Shown: positions 33,659-42,434, numbered from the stretch's first letter. The stretch is DNA of 64,000 nt from JAKVBH01 sp049800955 (GCF_049800955.1 NZ_JBNAGA010000001.1:1116001-1180000); one strand, 5' to 3'. Notes: generated by a model not told the origin, from the letters alone. Numbers and translations are program-made.

Positions 33659-34890
33659 GCCTTGCGCCAACAAGCGGGTCGCGCCACAGCCATCGCGCGC
33701 GCGCGGCCCTCGCGCGCATGCCGGACGTGGATCCTGCGATCAGCGTTTTGGCGCTCTGGTGTCAGCATCGCGATGGGCCGGGCCAGACGCGCACGCAAGG
33801 CTCTGTCATCACCTATGGAGCGGGGTTCGAAACCCTGCCGATGCCCGAACAGGTGGGCCTTGCCGCGCATCACGTTTTGCATGTGGCGCTGCAACACAGC
33901 GCGCGGGCGGCTGACATGGCGCAAAGGCTGGGGGCGGATTTTGATCCCAAGCTCTATGCGCTGGCGGGGGATGCGATCATCAATGAAGTGCTGTTGTTGG
34001 CAGGCCATGCGGTGCCGCGCCCTGCGGTGCGCGCCCGCGAGTTGCTGCAAGCGATATGTCCAGACGCGGCAACCGATGGTCTCCTGGCAGAGTGGAACAC
34101 CGAACGGCTTTATCTGCACATCGCGGGCCACACGCGCACAGGCGCAAAAAACGCGCGTCAATCCGCCGAAAGCTATGCACTGGCCAAGCGCTTCGAGCCG
34201 GATCTGGATGCAGAGGACGAGGCCGGTCAGATGGAAGAGGCCTGGTCGGCGCGGTTGCGTGATGCCGGGGCCGCGGGGCGGCATGCGGGCAGCGGCATTG
34301 GCGCGACGCTGGCCCAGATCGCGGATCTGCCGCAATCTCACATCCCCTGGGAGCGCCATCTGCGGGGTCTTTTGGCAAAGGCCGTCAGCCATCAGCCGCG
34401 CCTGAGCAGCAAGCGGCCCGCGCGGGGCTGGATTGCGCGGGACGCACAGGCGCGCTTGGCTCATGACCCGTCACCTGCCTTTGAGCCCGGTTTTGCCCGG
34501 GACCAGCGGCGCGCGCGCATTGTGATTGGCCTTGATACATCAAGCTCCATCACGGCCACGCAATGGCGTCTGTTTGTAGCTGAAGCGCAGGGGATTGCCC
34601 GACGGTCCGGAGCCGAGGCGCACCTCTTGTGCTTTGACACAGAGGTACATCTGCGGCTCGATCTGTCCGAGGCCAGTACGCTGGAGAATGTGCAGATGCG
34701 GCGCGATGGCGGGACGGATTACGCGCCATTTTTGCAGGAGGCACAGGGGCTAAATCCGTCCGTCATCATTATCATGACCGATCTTGATGCACCATTGGGC
34801 GCGCCGCTGCGCTGTCCCGTGATCTGGGCGGTGCCAGCCCCGCCCGCACGGACGCCCGACTATGGCACGCTCCTGCGCATGGACTGCTGA
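33655..34890 (+). CDS. VWA-like/DUF2201 metallopeptidase-related protein
   Basis: A 411-residue protein starting at a GTG that overlaps the ATPase stop. The N-terminal part (about 20-260) fits the DUF2201 putative metallopeptidase region: GLAAHHVLHVALQHSAR resembles a zincin helix, but the HExxH glutamate is absent. The C-terminal VWA-like domain (about 285-400) has the metal-binding DTSSS in VIGLDTSSSITATQWR, RRDGGTDYAPFL for the second loop, and IIMTDLDAPLG. MoxR plus VWA pairs work as one machine. The target is not visible. Gene end and nap-side gene converge with 25 bases between. Confidence 0.78.
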   Translation: MSLAPTSGSRHSHRARAALARMPDVDPAISVLALWCQHRDGPGQTRTQGSVITYGAGFETLPMPEQVGLAAHHVLHVALQHSARAADMAQRLGADFDPKLYALAGDAIINEVLLLAGHAVPRPAVRARELLQAICPDAATDGLLAEWNTERLYLHIAGHTRTGAKNARQSAESYALAKRFEPDLDAEDEAGQMEEAWSARLRDAGAAGRHAGSGIGATLAQIADLPQSHIPWERHLRGLLAKAVSHQPRLSSKRPARGWIARDAQARLAHDPSPAFEPGFARDQRRARIVIGLDTSSSITATQWRLFVAEAQGIARRSGAEAHLLCFDTEVHLRLDLSEASTLENVQMRRDGGTDYAPFLQEAQGLNPSVIIIMTDLDAPLGAPLRCPVIWAVPAPPARTPDYGTLLRMDC

Positions 34891-34915
34891 GGGCTCCAGG
34901 CTCGCAGAGCATGAT

Positions 34916-35158
34916 TTAGACCGTTGCGCCCTTGCGCCGGATGAGCGAGCCCAGCGAGGCCGCGATCACACCGACAAGCACAGAGACGCCAAGCTCCATG
35001 GCGGCCAGATCGCCAAAGAGGAACGCTTCGCCAAGCCCGACGACCCCGCCGAGGATCGCAGCCAGGACAATGTTGCGGGTCATCATGCCAACGGCGAGGC
35101 CCAGGATGCCGGGAAGGCTCAGGACGTTGCCGCCAATGGTTCCGAGAAGTTCTAACAT
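34916..35158 (-). CDS. Small hydrophobic membrane protein downstream of nap genes
   Basis: An 80-residue, almost fully hydrophobic protein with two or three helices (NVLSLPGILGLAVGMMTRNI, VLAAILGGVVGLGEAFLFGD, GVSVLVGVIAASLGSLIRRK). The ATG at 35158 has AAGGAA 6 bases upstream. It is not NapE by sequence. It is 105 bases after napC with a hairpin in the gap, so its link to nitrate reduction is only by position. I do not recognise a named family. Confidence 0.6.
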   Translation of the reverse strand: MLELLGTIGGNVLSLPGILGLAVGMMTRNIVLAAILGGVVGLGEAFLFGDLAAMELGVSVLVGVIAASLGSLIRRKGATV

Positions 35159-35223
35159 GGTGTTTCCTTGATTTCTTTGACCCTGGGCACCCGGGTTCGT
35201 GTCTCGGATGCAGGGCAGGTGGC

Positions 35224-35246
35224 ACAAAGGCCGGTTGACACCGGCC
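35224..35246 (-). terminator. Hairpin after napC
   Basis: GGCCGGT and ACCGGCC pair around TGAC (35229-35246). On the minus strand the stem runs into TTTGTG. The weak T-run suggests a leaky terminator or mRNA end between napC and the small membrane protein gene. Confidence 0.5.
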
Positions 35247-35263
35247 CTCGCGACAACAGTAAG

Positions 35264-35926
35264 TTAGTCCGCCAGACCGGCGTTTTCGCGGTCCGCGCCA
35301 GAAGGCAGGCCCAGCTCTTCCGTGATCCGCTGGTATTCCTCGAGATGACCGGAGGGCAGGCTGTGTGCGATGCCCTGGTGGCAATCAATGCACGTCATGC
35401 CCTCATCCAGCGCGCGCTGGTGTTCGCGGCCGGCGCGGGCCTCTTGCAACGTGAAATCCATAGCGTCGAACTCATGGCAGTTGCGGCACTCGCGGCTGTC
35501 GGATTTCTTCATCTTGGTCCAGACCGCCGAGGCCATTTGCAGACGGTGGTCTTCATATTTTTCGGGGGTCGAGATGGTGCCCATGGCTTCATGATAGACA
35601 TCCTTCACAGCCATGATCTTGGCCTTGACCTTGTGGTTCCATTCCTTGGGCACGTGGCAATCCGCGCAAACCGCGCGGACGCCGGAATGGTTGGAGTAGT
35701 GGATGGTCTCACGATATTCGCCAAGGTTTGTTTCCATCGTGTGGCACGAGACACAGAATTCCTCGGAATTCGTGGCCTCCAGCGTCCAGTGAAAGCCGCC
35801 CCAGAAGAGAATGCCCACGAGAAAGCCCGCGATCAGCGTGAAGCCCACGCTCAAAGCTGCCACCGGCCCCCAGAACCAGTCCCACGCGCGCCCGATCACG
35901 CCACGGTTTTGCGATTTGTCGTCCAT
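35264..35926 (-). CDS. napC: NapC, membrane tetrahaem quinol dehydrogenase
   Basis: NapC takes electrons from quinol and hands them to NapB. The 220-residue protein has one N-terminal helix (about 18-45) and four CxxCH haem sites: CVSCH, CADCH, CRNCH and CIDCH. The order and spacing match NapC/NirT proteins. It is the last canonical gene of the nap operon and follows napB by 24 bases. Confidence 0.95.
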   Translation of the reverse strand: MDDKSQNRGVIGRAWDWFWGPVAALSVGFTLIAGFLVGILFWGGFHWTLEATNSEEFCVSCHTMETNLGEYRETIHYSNHSGVRAVCADCHVPKEWNHKVKAKIMAVKDVYHEAMGTISTPEKYEDHRLQMASAVWTKMKKSDSRECRNCHEFDAMDFTLQEARAGREHQRALDEGMTCIDCHQGIAHSLPSGHLEEYQRITEELGLPSGADRENAGLAD

Positions 35927-35950
35927 TTCTTTGCTCCTTGCGCGCGAGGC

Positions 35951-36379
35951 TCAGCGTCCGATGGACGGCTGGAACAGGTTTTCGACAAGCGCGGGCGCAT
36001 TGGCCTGCGGTACGTGGCACTGGTTGCAGAAATACCGTGTACCTGCGATCTGATCGAGCTCGCGGCCTTCGCGGTCGAGATAGTGGGTCATCGACAGGGT
36101 CGGCGCATTGCGCTCACCAGCCTTGCTCCAGTCATGACAGCCCAGACATTGATTGGTGCGCAGATCGATCTGATATTGCGCGATCGAATGTGGGACGAGG
36201 GGCGGCTGCTGGCGGTAGTTGCGCTTGATGCGCCCCTCCATCTGGTCGTAGTTGCGATCCACGGCGACCTGATCATCAACCGTGCCACCACGCAGGGTGA
36301 CATTCAGCGATTGCGCGAGCGCGAGTGTCCCGCACAGGGTGAGGGCAGCCGCCAGACCTACTCGAATTGTTTTCTTCAT
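35951..36379 (-). CDS. napB: NapB, dihaem electron-transfer subunit
   Basis: A 142-residue periplasmic dihaem cytochrome that passes electrons to NapA. A signal peptide (MKKTIRVGLAAALTLCGTLALAQ) comes first, then CLGCH and CNQCH as haem sites, with the conserved QPPLVPHSI and NAPTLSMTHYLDREG. The ATG at 36379 has AAGGAG 8 bases upstream and overlaps the napH stop by 4 bases. The frame is open far upstream inside napH, but that part is not coding. Confidence 0.96.
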   Translation of the reverse strand: MKKTIRVGLAAALTLCGTLALAQSLNVTLRGGTVDDQVAVDRNYDQMEGRIKRNYRQQPPLVPHSIAQYQIDLRTNQCLGCHDWSKAGERNAPTLSMTHYLDREGRELDQIAGTRYFCNQCHVPQANAPALVENLFQPSIGR

Positions 36380-37308
36380 TGGGAGAACTCCTTTTTCGCG
36401 CTCATGCGGGGCGGGACGCCTGCTCTTGGCGTTGGAACATGCGGCGCGGCGCCTTGGGCATCGAGCCGATGGGTGAAAGTGAATACATTCTCGGCACAGA
36501 CATCGATGCAGCGCCCGCAGGCGGTGCAATCGGGTGAGAGAATGAGCGGGGACGTTCCCTCCGCACCCTTGAGCGCGGGGGAGATGACGTGGTTTTCGGG
36601 GCAGACCGCATAGCAATCCATGCAATCATCGCAGGCGCTGCGCGCGCTGGCGCTCACCCGGACGAGACCCTTGGCCCCCACCGCGCCGTAGAAGGCGCCC
36701 ACGGGGCAAAGATGGCCACACCAGCCGTGCCGGGCCAGGAGCGTGTCGAACAGGAAGATCCCGAGCACAAAGACCCAGGCAAAGCCCATGCCAAAGAGGA
36801 TGCCGCGATGCAAAAGCGTGATCGGGTTCACGAGCTCCCACACGACGGTGCCCGTCAGGGCTGAGGCGGCAAAGACCGCGCCCAGTATCCACAGACGCGT
36901 GCTGCGCTTGGGCTGCCAGCCTTTGGGCAGGTTGAGCCTGCGATGCAGCCAGTTTGCGGCATCGGTGACCGGGTTAATGGGGCATACCCAGGAACAATAG
37001 AGGCGCCCGCCAAGAAGGCCGTAGGCCAGCAGGACAATGAAAGCGCCAATCAGCGCGGTCATTTCCGGCCAATGCCCGGCGAAAAGGCTTTGCAAGAGCA
37101 TCATCGGGTCCGTGAGGGGGAGCGTGCCCAGTGTCAGCGAGCTGGCCAAAGTGCCTTGCACAATCCACAGACCAAACCAGGGTCCGGCGACAAAGAGCGC
37201 GAGAAACCCCAGTTGTGACGCGCGGCGCAGCAACAGGAATCGATGCGCCTTGAGCCACCCCTTGCGGGTGATGGCCTCGCGGCCGACGGGGAGAGCGGAG
37301 GCGGTCAT
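36376..37308 (-). CDS. napH: NapH, membrane ferredoxin-type quinol oxidase subunit
   Basis: A 310-residue inner-membrane protein with four helices and two CxxxCP motifs: CSWVCPINPV and CGHLCPVGAFYG. Near the C terminus are two 4Fe-4S sites, CDDCMDCYAVCP and CTACGRCIDVC. Together with NapG it makes an alternative electron route from ubiquinol to NapB. Both ends overlap its neighbours by four bases, so napG, napH and napB are translationally coupled. Confidence 0.94.
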   Translation of the reverse strand: MTASALPVGREAITRKGWLKAHRFLLLRRASQLGFLALFVAGPWFGLWIVQGTLASSLTLGTLPLTDPMMLLQSLFAGHWPEMTALIGAFIVLLAYGLLGGRLYCSWVCPINPVTDAANWLHRRLNLPKGWQPKRSTRLWILGAVFAASALTGTVVWELVNPITLLHRGILFGMGFAWVFVLGIFLFDTLLARHGWCGHLCPVGAFYGAVGAKGLVRVSASARSACDDCMDCYAVCPENHVISPALKGAEGTSPLILSPDCTACGRCIDVCAENVFTFTHRLDAQGAAPHVPTPRAGVPPRMSAKKEFSQ

Positions 37309-38129
37309 TGGCCTGCTCCCGTTCCGGGTAGGGTATAGCTTGGTGTGAAACCACCGGGCGCGGCGAGGTTGTCCGTGCCGGGGCCGGGCAACCGGTCAGG
37401 CAAGTCAATCACATCATCGAGCAGCGGCGCGCCCCGGTCGGCTTTTTCTTCCCACCCGCGGCGATAATGCTCTGCGGCCTCGGCCCGCGCCATGCGCGCC
37501 GGAAAGACCTTGATCGCGGCTTCGGGGAGGACACAGCTCTTCTCGCACATGCCGCAGCCTGTGCAATGATCGGCATGCACGACCGGCATGAAAATCGCAT
37601 GGTGGCCCGAGCGCGCATTATGCGACAGCTCCAGCGTGATCGCCTCGTCAATGACGGGGCAAACCCGGTAACACACGTCACAGCGCAGACCGAGCGCGTT
37701 GAGGCAATTCTCCTGATCCACAAGGACCGCGACGCCCATATCGGCATCGTCAATATTGGTCAGATGGGGATCAAGCGCGCCCGTGGGGCAGGCCGCAACG
37801 CAGGGAATGTCGTCGCACATTTCGCAGGGCACGTCGCGCGCCGTGAAATAGGGGGTGCCCGTGGCGGCGCTGGTCAGGCCAAGCTCGGCCAATTGCAGCG
37901 TGTCATAGGGGCAGTCGCGGACGCATAGCCCGCAACGCACGCAAGCCGACAGGAAATCCGCCTCTGGCAGAGCGCCCGGCGGGCGCAATGCTTGTGCGGG
38001 CAAAGCGCGCGCTTGTGATCCGAGATAGGCCAGCGCCGATCCCGCCAGGGCACAGCCCGCTGCCGCACGCGCAGTATCTGTCAGGAACCGGCGGCGCGAG
38101 GCATTGGGATTGGAGCGTTTGGCGGGCAT
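37305..38129 (-). CDS. napG: NapG, periplasmic ferredoxin-type protein (MauM/NapG)
   Basis: A 274-residue Fe-S protein exported by Tat (twin-arginine signal NASRRRFLTDTARAAAG). Four 4Fe-4S clusters are predicted from CVRCGLCVRDCP, CEMCDDIPCVAACP, CLNALGLRCDVCYRVCP and CTGCGMCEKSC. It works with NapH. napA ends 41 bases before its start. Confidence 0.94.
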   Translation of the reverse strand: MPAKRSNPNASRRRFLTDTARAAAGCALAGSALAYLGSQARALPAQALRPPGALPEADFLSACVRCGLCVRDCPYDTLQLAELGLTSAATGTPYFTARDVPCEMCDDIPCVAACPTGALDPHLTNIDDADMGVAVLVDQENCLNALGLRCDVCYRVCPVIDEAITLELSHNARSGHHAIFMPVVHADHCTGCGMCEKSCVLPEAAIKVFPARMARAEAAEHYRRGWEEKADRGAPLLDDVIDLPDRLPGPGTDNLAAPGGFTPSYTLPGTGAGQ

Positions 38130-38170
38130 GGAGCTGGCCTTTTACTTTCAGATCAATGGGCTACGAGGGT

Positions 38171-40660
38171 TTATGCACGTGTGACTTTACAAGCGCATTT
38201 CTTGAAGTCGGTCTCCTTGGAGATCGGACAGGTCGCATCAAGCGTCAGCTTGTTCACGAGTTGCCCCTCATCGAACCAAGGCATGTAGACCAGACCGCGC
38301 GGCACCTTGTTGCGCCCCCGTGTCTCGACCCGGCTGAAGACCTCGCCGCGCCGTGTGGAGAGCGAGATTTCCTGCCCCCGCCGCAACCCGCGATCCTTGG
38401 CATCGTCGGGATGCATGTAGACCACAGCGGAGGGGAAGGCGCGGTGCAGCTCCGGCACCCGGCGTGTCATGGAGCCGGAATGCCAGTGCTCCAGAACGCG
38501 GCCTGTGCACAGCCACAGATCATATTCGCCATCGGGCTCTTCTGCGGCAGGCTCGTAGGGCGCAAAGATGATGTTGGCGCGGCCGTCCTTCTTGCCGTAG
38601 AACTTCACGCCCGCACCTTCCGGCACGTAAGGGTCATAGCCTTCGCGGAACCGGTAGAGCGTCTCCTTGCCCTCCACGACCGGCCACCGCAGACCGCGCG
38701 CTTTGTGATAGACCTCGAAATCGGCCAGATCATGCGCGTGGCCGCGCCCGAAATTGGCGTATTCCTCAAAGAGGCCCTTCTGGACGTAGAAGCCGAAGTG
38801 CTGGCTCTCGTCATTGTCAAAGCCTTCCGCGGTCTCGGACAGGGGATATTTGTCCACCGATCCATTGGCGAAGAGCACGTCATAGAGCGTCTTGCCCGCA
38901 TATTCCGGGGCCGTGGCCACGAATTCGGCGCCCCAGGCTTCCTCAACGGTGAAGCGCTTGGAAAACTCCATGAGCTGCCAGAGGTCAGACTTGGCCTCGC
39001 CGGGAGGCGAAACTTGCTGACGCCAGAATTGGGTCCGCCTTTCGGCATTGCCATAGGCGCCTTCCTTCTCGACCCACATGGCCGTGGGCAGGATCAAGTC
39101 CGCCGAGACGGTTGTCATCGTGGGGTAGGGGTCGGAGACGGTGATGAAGTTCTCGGGGTTGCGATATCCCGGGAAGCCTTCCTCGTTCATATTGGGCGCG
39201 GCTTGCATGTTATTGTTGCACTGGACCCAATAGGCGTTGAGATCACCGTCCTTGAGCTTGCGGTGCTGGAGGACTGCGTGGAAGCCGGGCTTGGCGGGGA
39301 TCGTGCCCGGGGGCACTTTCCAGGCGGTCTCGCAGATCTCGCGGTGCTTGTCGTTTTTGACGACCATGTCGGCGGGCAGACGGTGGGCAAAGGTGCCCAC
39401 TTCGCGGGCGGTCCCGCAGGCCGAGGGCTGACCGGTTAGCGAGAAGGGTGAATTGCCCGGCTCGGAGATTTTGCCAACCAGCAAATGCACATTGTACATC
39501 AGCGAGTTGACCCAGGAGCCGCGCGTATGCTGGTTGAAGCCCATGGTCCACAGGCTCATCACCTTGCGGTTGGGATCGGCATATTGCTTGGCCAGTCTCT
39601 CCAAAGCCGCCACCGGCACGCCGGAGAGCTCGGAGACCTTCTCGGCGGTATATTCAGACACCGCTTCGGCATATTCCTCGAAGGTCATCGGGCTCAGCTT
39701 GCCCGCGTTGGGGTTGGCGGCGGCTTGTTGCAATTCGTGGCTATCGCGCAGCCCGTAGCCAATATCCGTCGCGGTTTTGGTGATGTTGACGTGGTTCTTG
39801 ACGAACTCCTCGTTCACCGCGCCGGTCTGGATGATGTAATTCGCGATGTAGTTCAGGATCGCGAGATCGGTCTGGGGTTTGAAAATCATGCCATTGTCGG
39901 CCAGCTCAAAAGAGCGGTGCGTGTAAGTCGAGAGCACATGGACTTCCGCGCCGGGCTTGGTCAGGCGCGTATCGGTGAGGCGCGACCATAGGATCGGGTG
40001 CATCTCCGCCATGTTGGAGCCCCAAAGCACAAAGGTATCGGCATGCTCCAGATCGTCATAACAGCCCATGGGCTCGTCAATGCCGAAGGTGCGGATGAAA
40101 CCCGCAACGGCGGAGGCCATGCAATGACGTGCGTTGGGGTCGATATTGTTGGACCGCATGCCCGCTTTCATGAGCTTGGCGGCGGCATAACCTTCCCAGA
40201 CCGTCCACTGGCCTGAGCCGAACATGCCCACGGAGGTCGGGCCCTTCTTGGCCAGCGCCTCTTTCCACTTCTGGGCCATGACGTCGAAGGCCTCGTCCCA
40301 GGAGACGGGCTCAAACTCGCCGTTCTTGTCATAAACGCCATTGGACTTGCGCAAGAGCGGGGTCGTCAGGCGATCCTCGCCATACATGATCTTGGAGAGG
40401 AAATAGCCTTTGACGCAGTTCAGGCCGCGATTGACCGGCGCGTCAGGGTCGCCCTGCGTGGCCACAACGCGGCCTTCTTTCGTCCCCACAAGGACCGAGC
40501 AGCCTGTGCCGCAGAACCGGCAGGCCGCCTTGTCCCACCGGATGCCCTGAATTTGGGCGGTGGCCGTTGCATTGCCTGCCATTGGGATGCCTGCGGCCGC
40601 GGCGGTTGTTGCAGCGGCTGTGGCCTTGAGGAAAGTACGGCGAGAGTCAGAGACTGTCAT
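38171..40660 (-). CDS. napA: NapA, catalytic subunit of periplasmic nitrate reductase
   Basis: NapA reduces nitrate to nitrite in the periplasm at a bis-MGD molybdenum site. The 829 residues are normal length. A Tat signal (SDSRRTFLKATAA) leads. The 4Fe-4S cluster ligands are C47, C50, C54 (ACRFCGTGC) and C82 (LNCVKGY). The molybdenum cysteine is C180 in DPNARHCMASAV. The C-terminal part has GRVLEHWHSGSMTRRVPEL, typical of NapA. It overlaps napD by 14 bases. Confidence 0.98.
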   Translation of the reverse strand: MTVSDSRRTFLKATAAATTAAAAGIPMAGNATATAQIQGIRWDKAACRFCGTGCSVLVGTKEGRVVATQGDPDAPVNRGLNCVKGYFLSKIMYGEDRLTTPLLRKSNGVYDKNGEFEPVSWDEAFDVMAQKWKEALAKKGPTSVGMFGSGQWTVWEGYAAAKLMKAGMRSNNIDPNARHCMASAVAGFIRTFGIDEPMGCYDDLEHADTFVLWGSNMAEMHPILWSRLTDTRLTKPGAEVHVLSTYTHRSFELADNGMIFKPQTDLAILNYIANYIIQTGAVNEEFVKNHVNITKTATDIGYGLRDSHELQQAAANPNAGKLSPMTFEEYAEAVSEYTAEKVSELSGVPVAALERLAKQYADPNRKVMSLWTMGFNQHTRGSWVNSLMYNVHLLVGKISEPGNSPFSLTGQPSACGTAREVGTFAHRLPADMVVKNDKHREICETAWKVPPGTIPAKPGFHAVLQHRKLKDGDLNAYWVQCNNNMQAAPNMNEEGFPGYRNPENFITVSDPYPTMTTVSADLILPTAMWVEKEGAYGNAERRTQFWRQQVSPPGEAKSDLWQLMEFSKRFTVEEAWGAEFVATAPEYAGKTLYDVLFANGSVDKYPLSETAEGFDNDESQHFGFYVQKGLFEEYANFGRGHAHDLADFEVYHKARGLRWPVVEGKETLYRFREGYDPYVPEGAGVKFYGKKDGRANIIFAPYEPAAEEPDGEYDLWLCTGRVLEHWHSGSMTRRVPELHRAFPSAVVYMHPDDAKDRGLRRGQEISLSTRRGEVFSRVETRGRNKVPRGLVYMPWFDEGQLVNKLTLDATCPISKETDFKKCACKVTRA

Positions 40661-40949
40661 GGATGGGACCTCCGGATGTGTGTTGCGGGGCGGGGGCCAG
40701 ACGGGGATGTGTCTCCGCCGGATCCTCGAAATGATGGAAATTCAGGGTGAGGGAGAGCACGCCGGGAACCTTGTGCAACTCCATGATGATCTCGGAGGCG
40801 AAGCTCTCCTTCGTATCCTCGACCACGACGACAAACCGGTGGTCCTCGCTCTCGGCATGGACCTCTACGCCGGGCATGGCCTGCATGGCCTCGCGCGCAA
40901 GCGCCTCCTTGCCGGGTGCAATGTGGATCAGGCATCCGCAAATGTTCAT
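40647..40949 (-). CDS. napD: NapD, NapA-specific chaperone
   Basis: A 100-residue cytoplasmic protein that binds the Tat signal peptide of NapA until the cofactor is in. It begins MNICGCLIHIAPGKEALARE, and GVEVHAESEDHRFVVVVEDT follows, as in the ferredoxin-like NapD fold. The ATG at 40949 overlaps the napF stop by 4 bases. The last 14 bases overlap napA. Confidence 0.93.
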   Translation of the reverse strand: MNICGCLIHIAPGKEALAREAMQAMPGVEVHAESEDHRFVVVVEDTKESFASEIIMELHKVPGVLSLTLNFHHFEDPAETHPRLAPAPQHTSGGPIHDSL

Positions 40950-41446
40950 GCGACGGGCTCCTTGGCTGTTTGGCGGGCAGGGTTTGGATCGGATGTCAGG
41001 GTAAGGGCAGCGACCGGACAGGTGCTGACGCAGGCGCCGCATCCCGTGCAGGCCTCAGCCTCAACACGCAGCGCCCCGACACCTCCGGCACGCAGATCAA
41101 AACGCAAAGCGTCAGTTTCGCAAAAATCTGTACACAGACGGCAGGACACGTGGCTGGCCAGCAGGCAAGAGGGGCCGATCTGGGCCACGAGATCCCAGGG
41201 CTGCATATCTGTTGGGGCAAAAACCCCTTCGTGACAGGCCTCGGCGCAGGCGCCACAGAAGGTACATTCGCCACGGCTGAAATCGACGCTGGGGGTCCGG
41301 GCCGGACCGGGGATCAGGATGGCTTCGGGGCAGGCCCGCAGGCAATCGCCGCATGAGGTGCACTCCGCGCGTATGCTTGCCTCGTTGCTCCAAGGCGGGC
41401 GCTGGACGTCGCGGCTGCGCGCAGATATCGCCTGAAACGCGCTCAT
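40946..41446 (-). CDS. napF: NapF, ferredoxin-type protein
   Basis: A 166-residue cytoplasmic Fe-S protein with four clusters from CTSCGDCLRACP, CTFCGACAEACH, CRLCTDFC and CTGCGACVSTCP. NapF is thought to help NapA maturation or Fe-S loading. I start at ATG 41446 (MSAFQAISARSRD), which has GGAGG 10 bases upstream; the frame is open up to 41575. It is the first gene of napFDAGHBC and follows an FNR-type box by about 130 bases. Confidence 0.92.
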   Translation of the reverse strand: MSAFQAISARSRDVQRPPWSNEASIRAECTSCGDCLRACPEAILIPGPARTPSVDFSRGECTFCGACAEACHEGVFAPTDMQPWDLVAQIGPSCLLASHVSCRLCTDFCETDALRFDLRAGGVGALRVEAEACTGCGACVSTCPVAALTLTSDPNPARQTAKEPVA

Positions 41447-41540
41447 CGCTGTATGGCCTCCGGGGTCCGGCGCCCGAAGGTGCTCGGATGTGCCCTGAGA
41501 TGGTCTGCGACAGGCAAGGACAAGAGTGATCTCCCAACTG

Positions 41541-41555
41541 AGTTGAGTGTCAACT
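41541..41555. promoter_or_regulatory. Palindrome in the napF upstream region
   Basis: AGTTGA-GTG-TCAACT is a perfect 6+6 inverted repeat, 95 bases before the napF start and 25 bases from the FNR-type box. The core TTGA-N3-TCAA is close to, but not, an FNR site (the spacing is one base short). It could bind a nitrate- or NO-responsive regulator. Confidence 0.45.
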
Positions 41556-41579
41556 TGCGGCGGGTGTCCTCGCACGGCT

Positions 41580-41593
41580 TTGATTCAGGTCAA
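41580..41593 (-). promoter_or_regulatory. FNR/CRP-family box upstream of the nap operon
   Basis: TTGAT-TCAG-GTCAA differs from TTGAT-N4-ATCAA at one base. It is about 134 bases before napF and in the same direction as nap. Oxygen-limited activation by FnrL, or by a Dnr/Nnr-type relative, is the likely meaning. Confidence 0.65.
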
Positions 41594-41686
41594 ATGAGTG
41601 TTTTCGATGTCTCTTTTTTTTCTTGCGATGCAGAGGAAGCGCTGCCCAACAGGTTTTTCGTAAGCTGGCTTGCCTAAAAAACAGGC

Positions 41687-42385
41687 TCAGGGCGAGGGGT
41701 CAGTCCCGTCGTCTTGTAAAAAGCGCCGCGCGGTCTGGGCGGCATCCGAGATATGCGTATCAACAGCGCTGCGCGCCGCCGCCCCGTCGCCACTCAGGAT
41801 CGCATCCCGGATGGCATGGATGTGGCGTATCCCGGGCTGTGCCCGGTCGCGGGTCGACAGGGTCAGTGCGCGCAGGCGACTGATCCGCCCATTGAGCCGT
41901 TGCACCACATCCCACGCGATGTCATGGCCCGCTTCTTCGAAGATCAATGCATAAAACCGGGTGGTCGCCTGCAGCAGATCTGACCAATGCGTATCAGACA
42001 TCTTGGCGCCGACCTGATCGACGGCAGCGCTCAGGCGGGGACCGAAGGCCGGGCTCTGACGCTCAGCAGCTGCGGCGGCGGCGGAGCTTTCGAGCTGGCG
42101 GCGAATGTCGTAGATTTGCTTGGCCTGATCCCAATTCAAGGTCGCCACGATGGGCCCTTTGTTGGGCAGGATATCCACGAGGCCCTCCGCTTCGAGATAG
42201 CGGATCGTCTCGCGGATGACCGTCCGGCTCACGCCCAGCTGCTCACACAAAGGGCGCTCCACAAGCCTGTCACCGGGCGCAAAATGCCCGGAGATGATGG
42301 CATCGCGCATGCGCGACTGGACCATGTCCCGCAGGGTTTGCGGTGCTTTTTCAATCTTTTGCAGGGTGGGTTTGTCTGCCGCCAT
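41687..42385 (-). CDS. GntR-family regulator with FCD domain
   Basis: A 232-residue FadR-type repressor. The N-terminal winged helix (about 15-80) has GDRLVERPLCEQLGVSRTVI and YLEAEGLVDILPNKGPIV. The C-terminal FCD domain (about 95-225) has HAIRDAILSGDGAAARSAVDTHI, with metal-binding histidines. It diverges from the AA_synth-hydrolase operon, and a perfect palindrome lies between them, so it probably represses that operon and itself until a pathway intermediate binds. The effector is unknown. Confidence 0.88.
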   Translation of the reverse strand: MAADKPTLQKIEKAPQTLRDMVQSRMRDAIISGHFAPGDRLVERPLCEQLGVSRTVIRETIRYLEAEGLVDILPNKGPIVATLNWDQAKQIYDIRRQLESSAAAAAAERQSPAFGPRLSAAVDQVGAKMSDTHWSDLLQATTRFYALIFEEAGHDIAWDVVQRLNGRISRLRALTLSTRDRAQPGIRHIHAIRDAILSGDGAAARSAVDTHISDAAQTARRFLQDDGTDPSP

Positions 42386-42434
42386 GCTGCCAGCGATAGC
42401 ATCGGGGCAGGGCGCTCACAAGAATTATTGACAT

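Noticed and set aside
35168..36613. A 481-codon open frame antisense to napC, napB and napH
   Set aside because: It covers three recognised genes in reverse; the translation has no recognisable motif.
37988..39439. A 483-codon open frame antisense to napA and napG
   Set aside because: It lies wholly over well-recognised nap genes; high GC keeps the opposite strand open.
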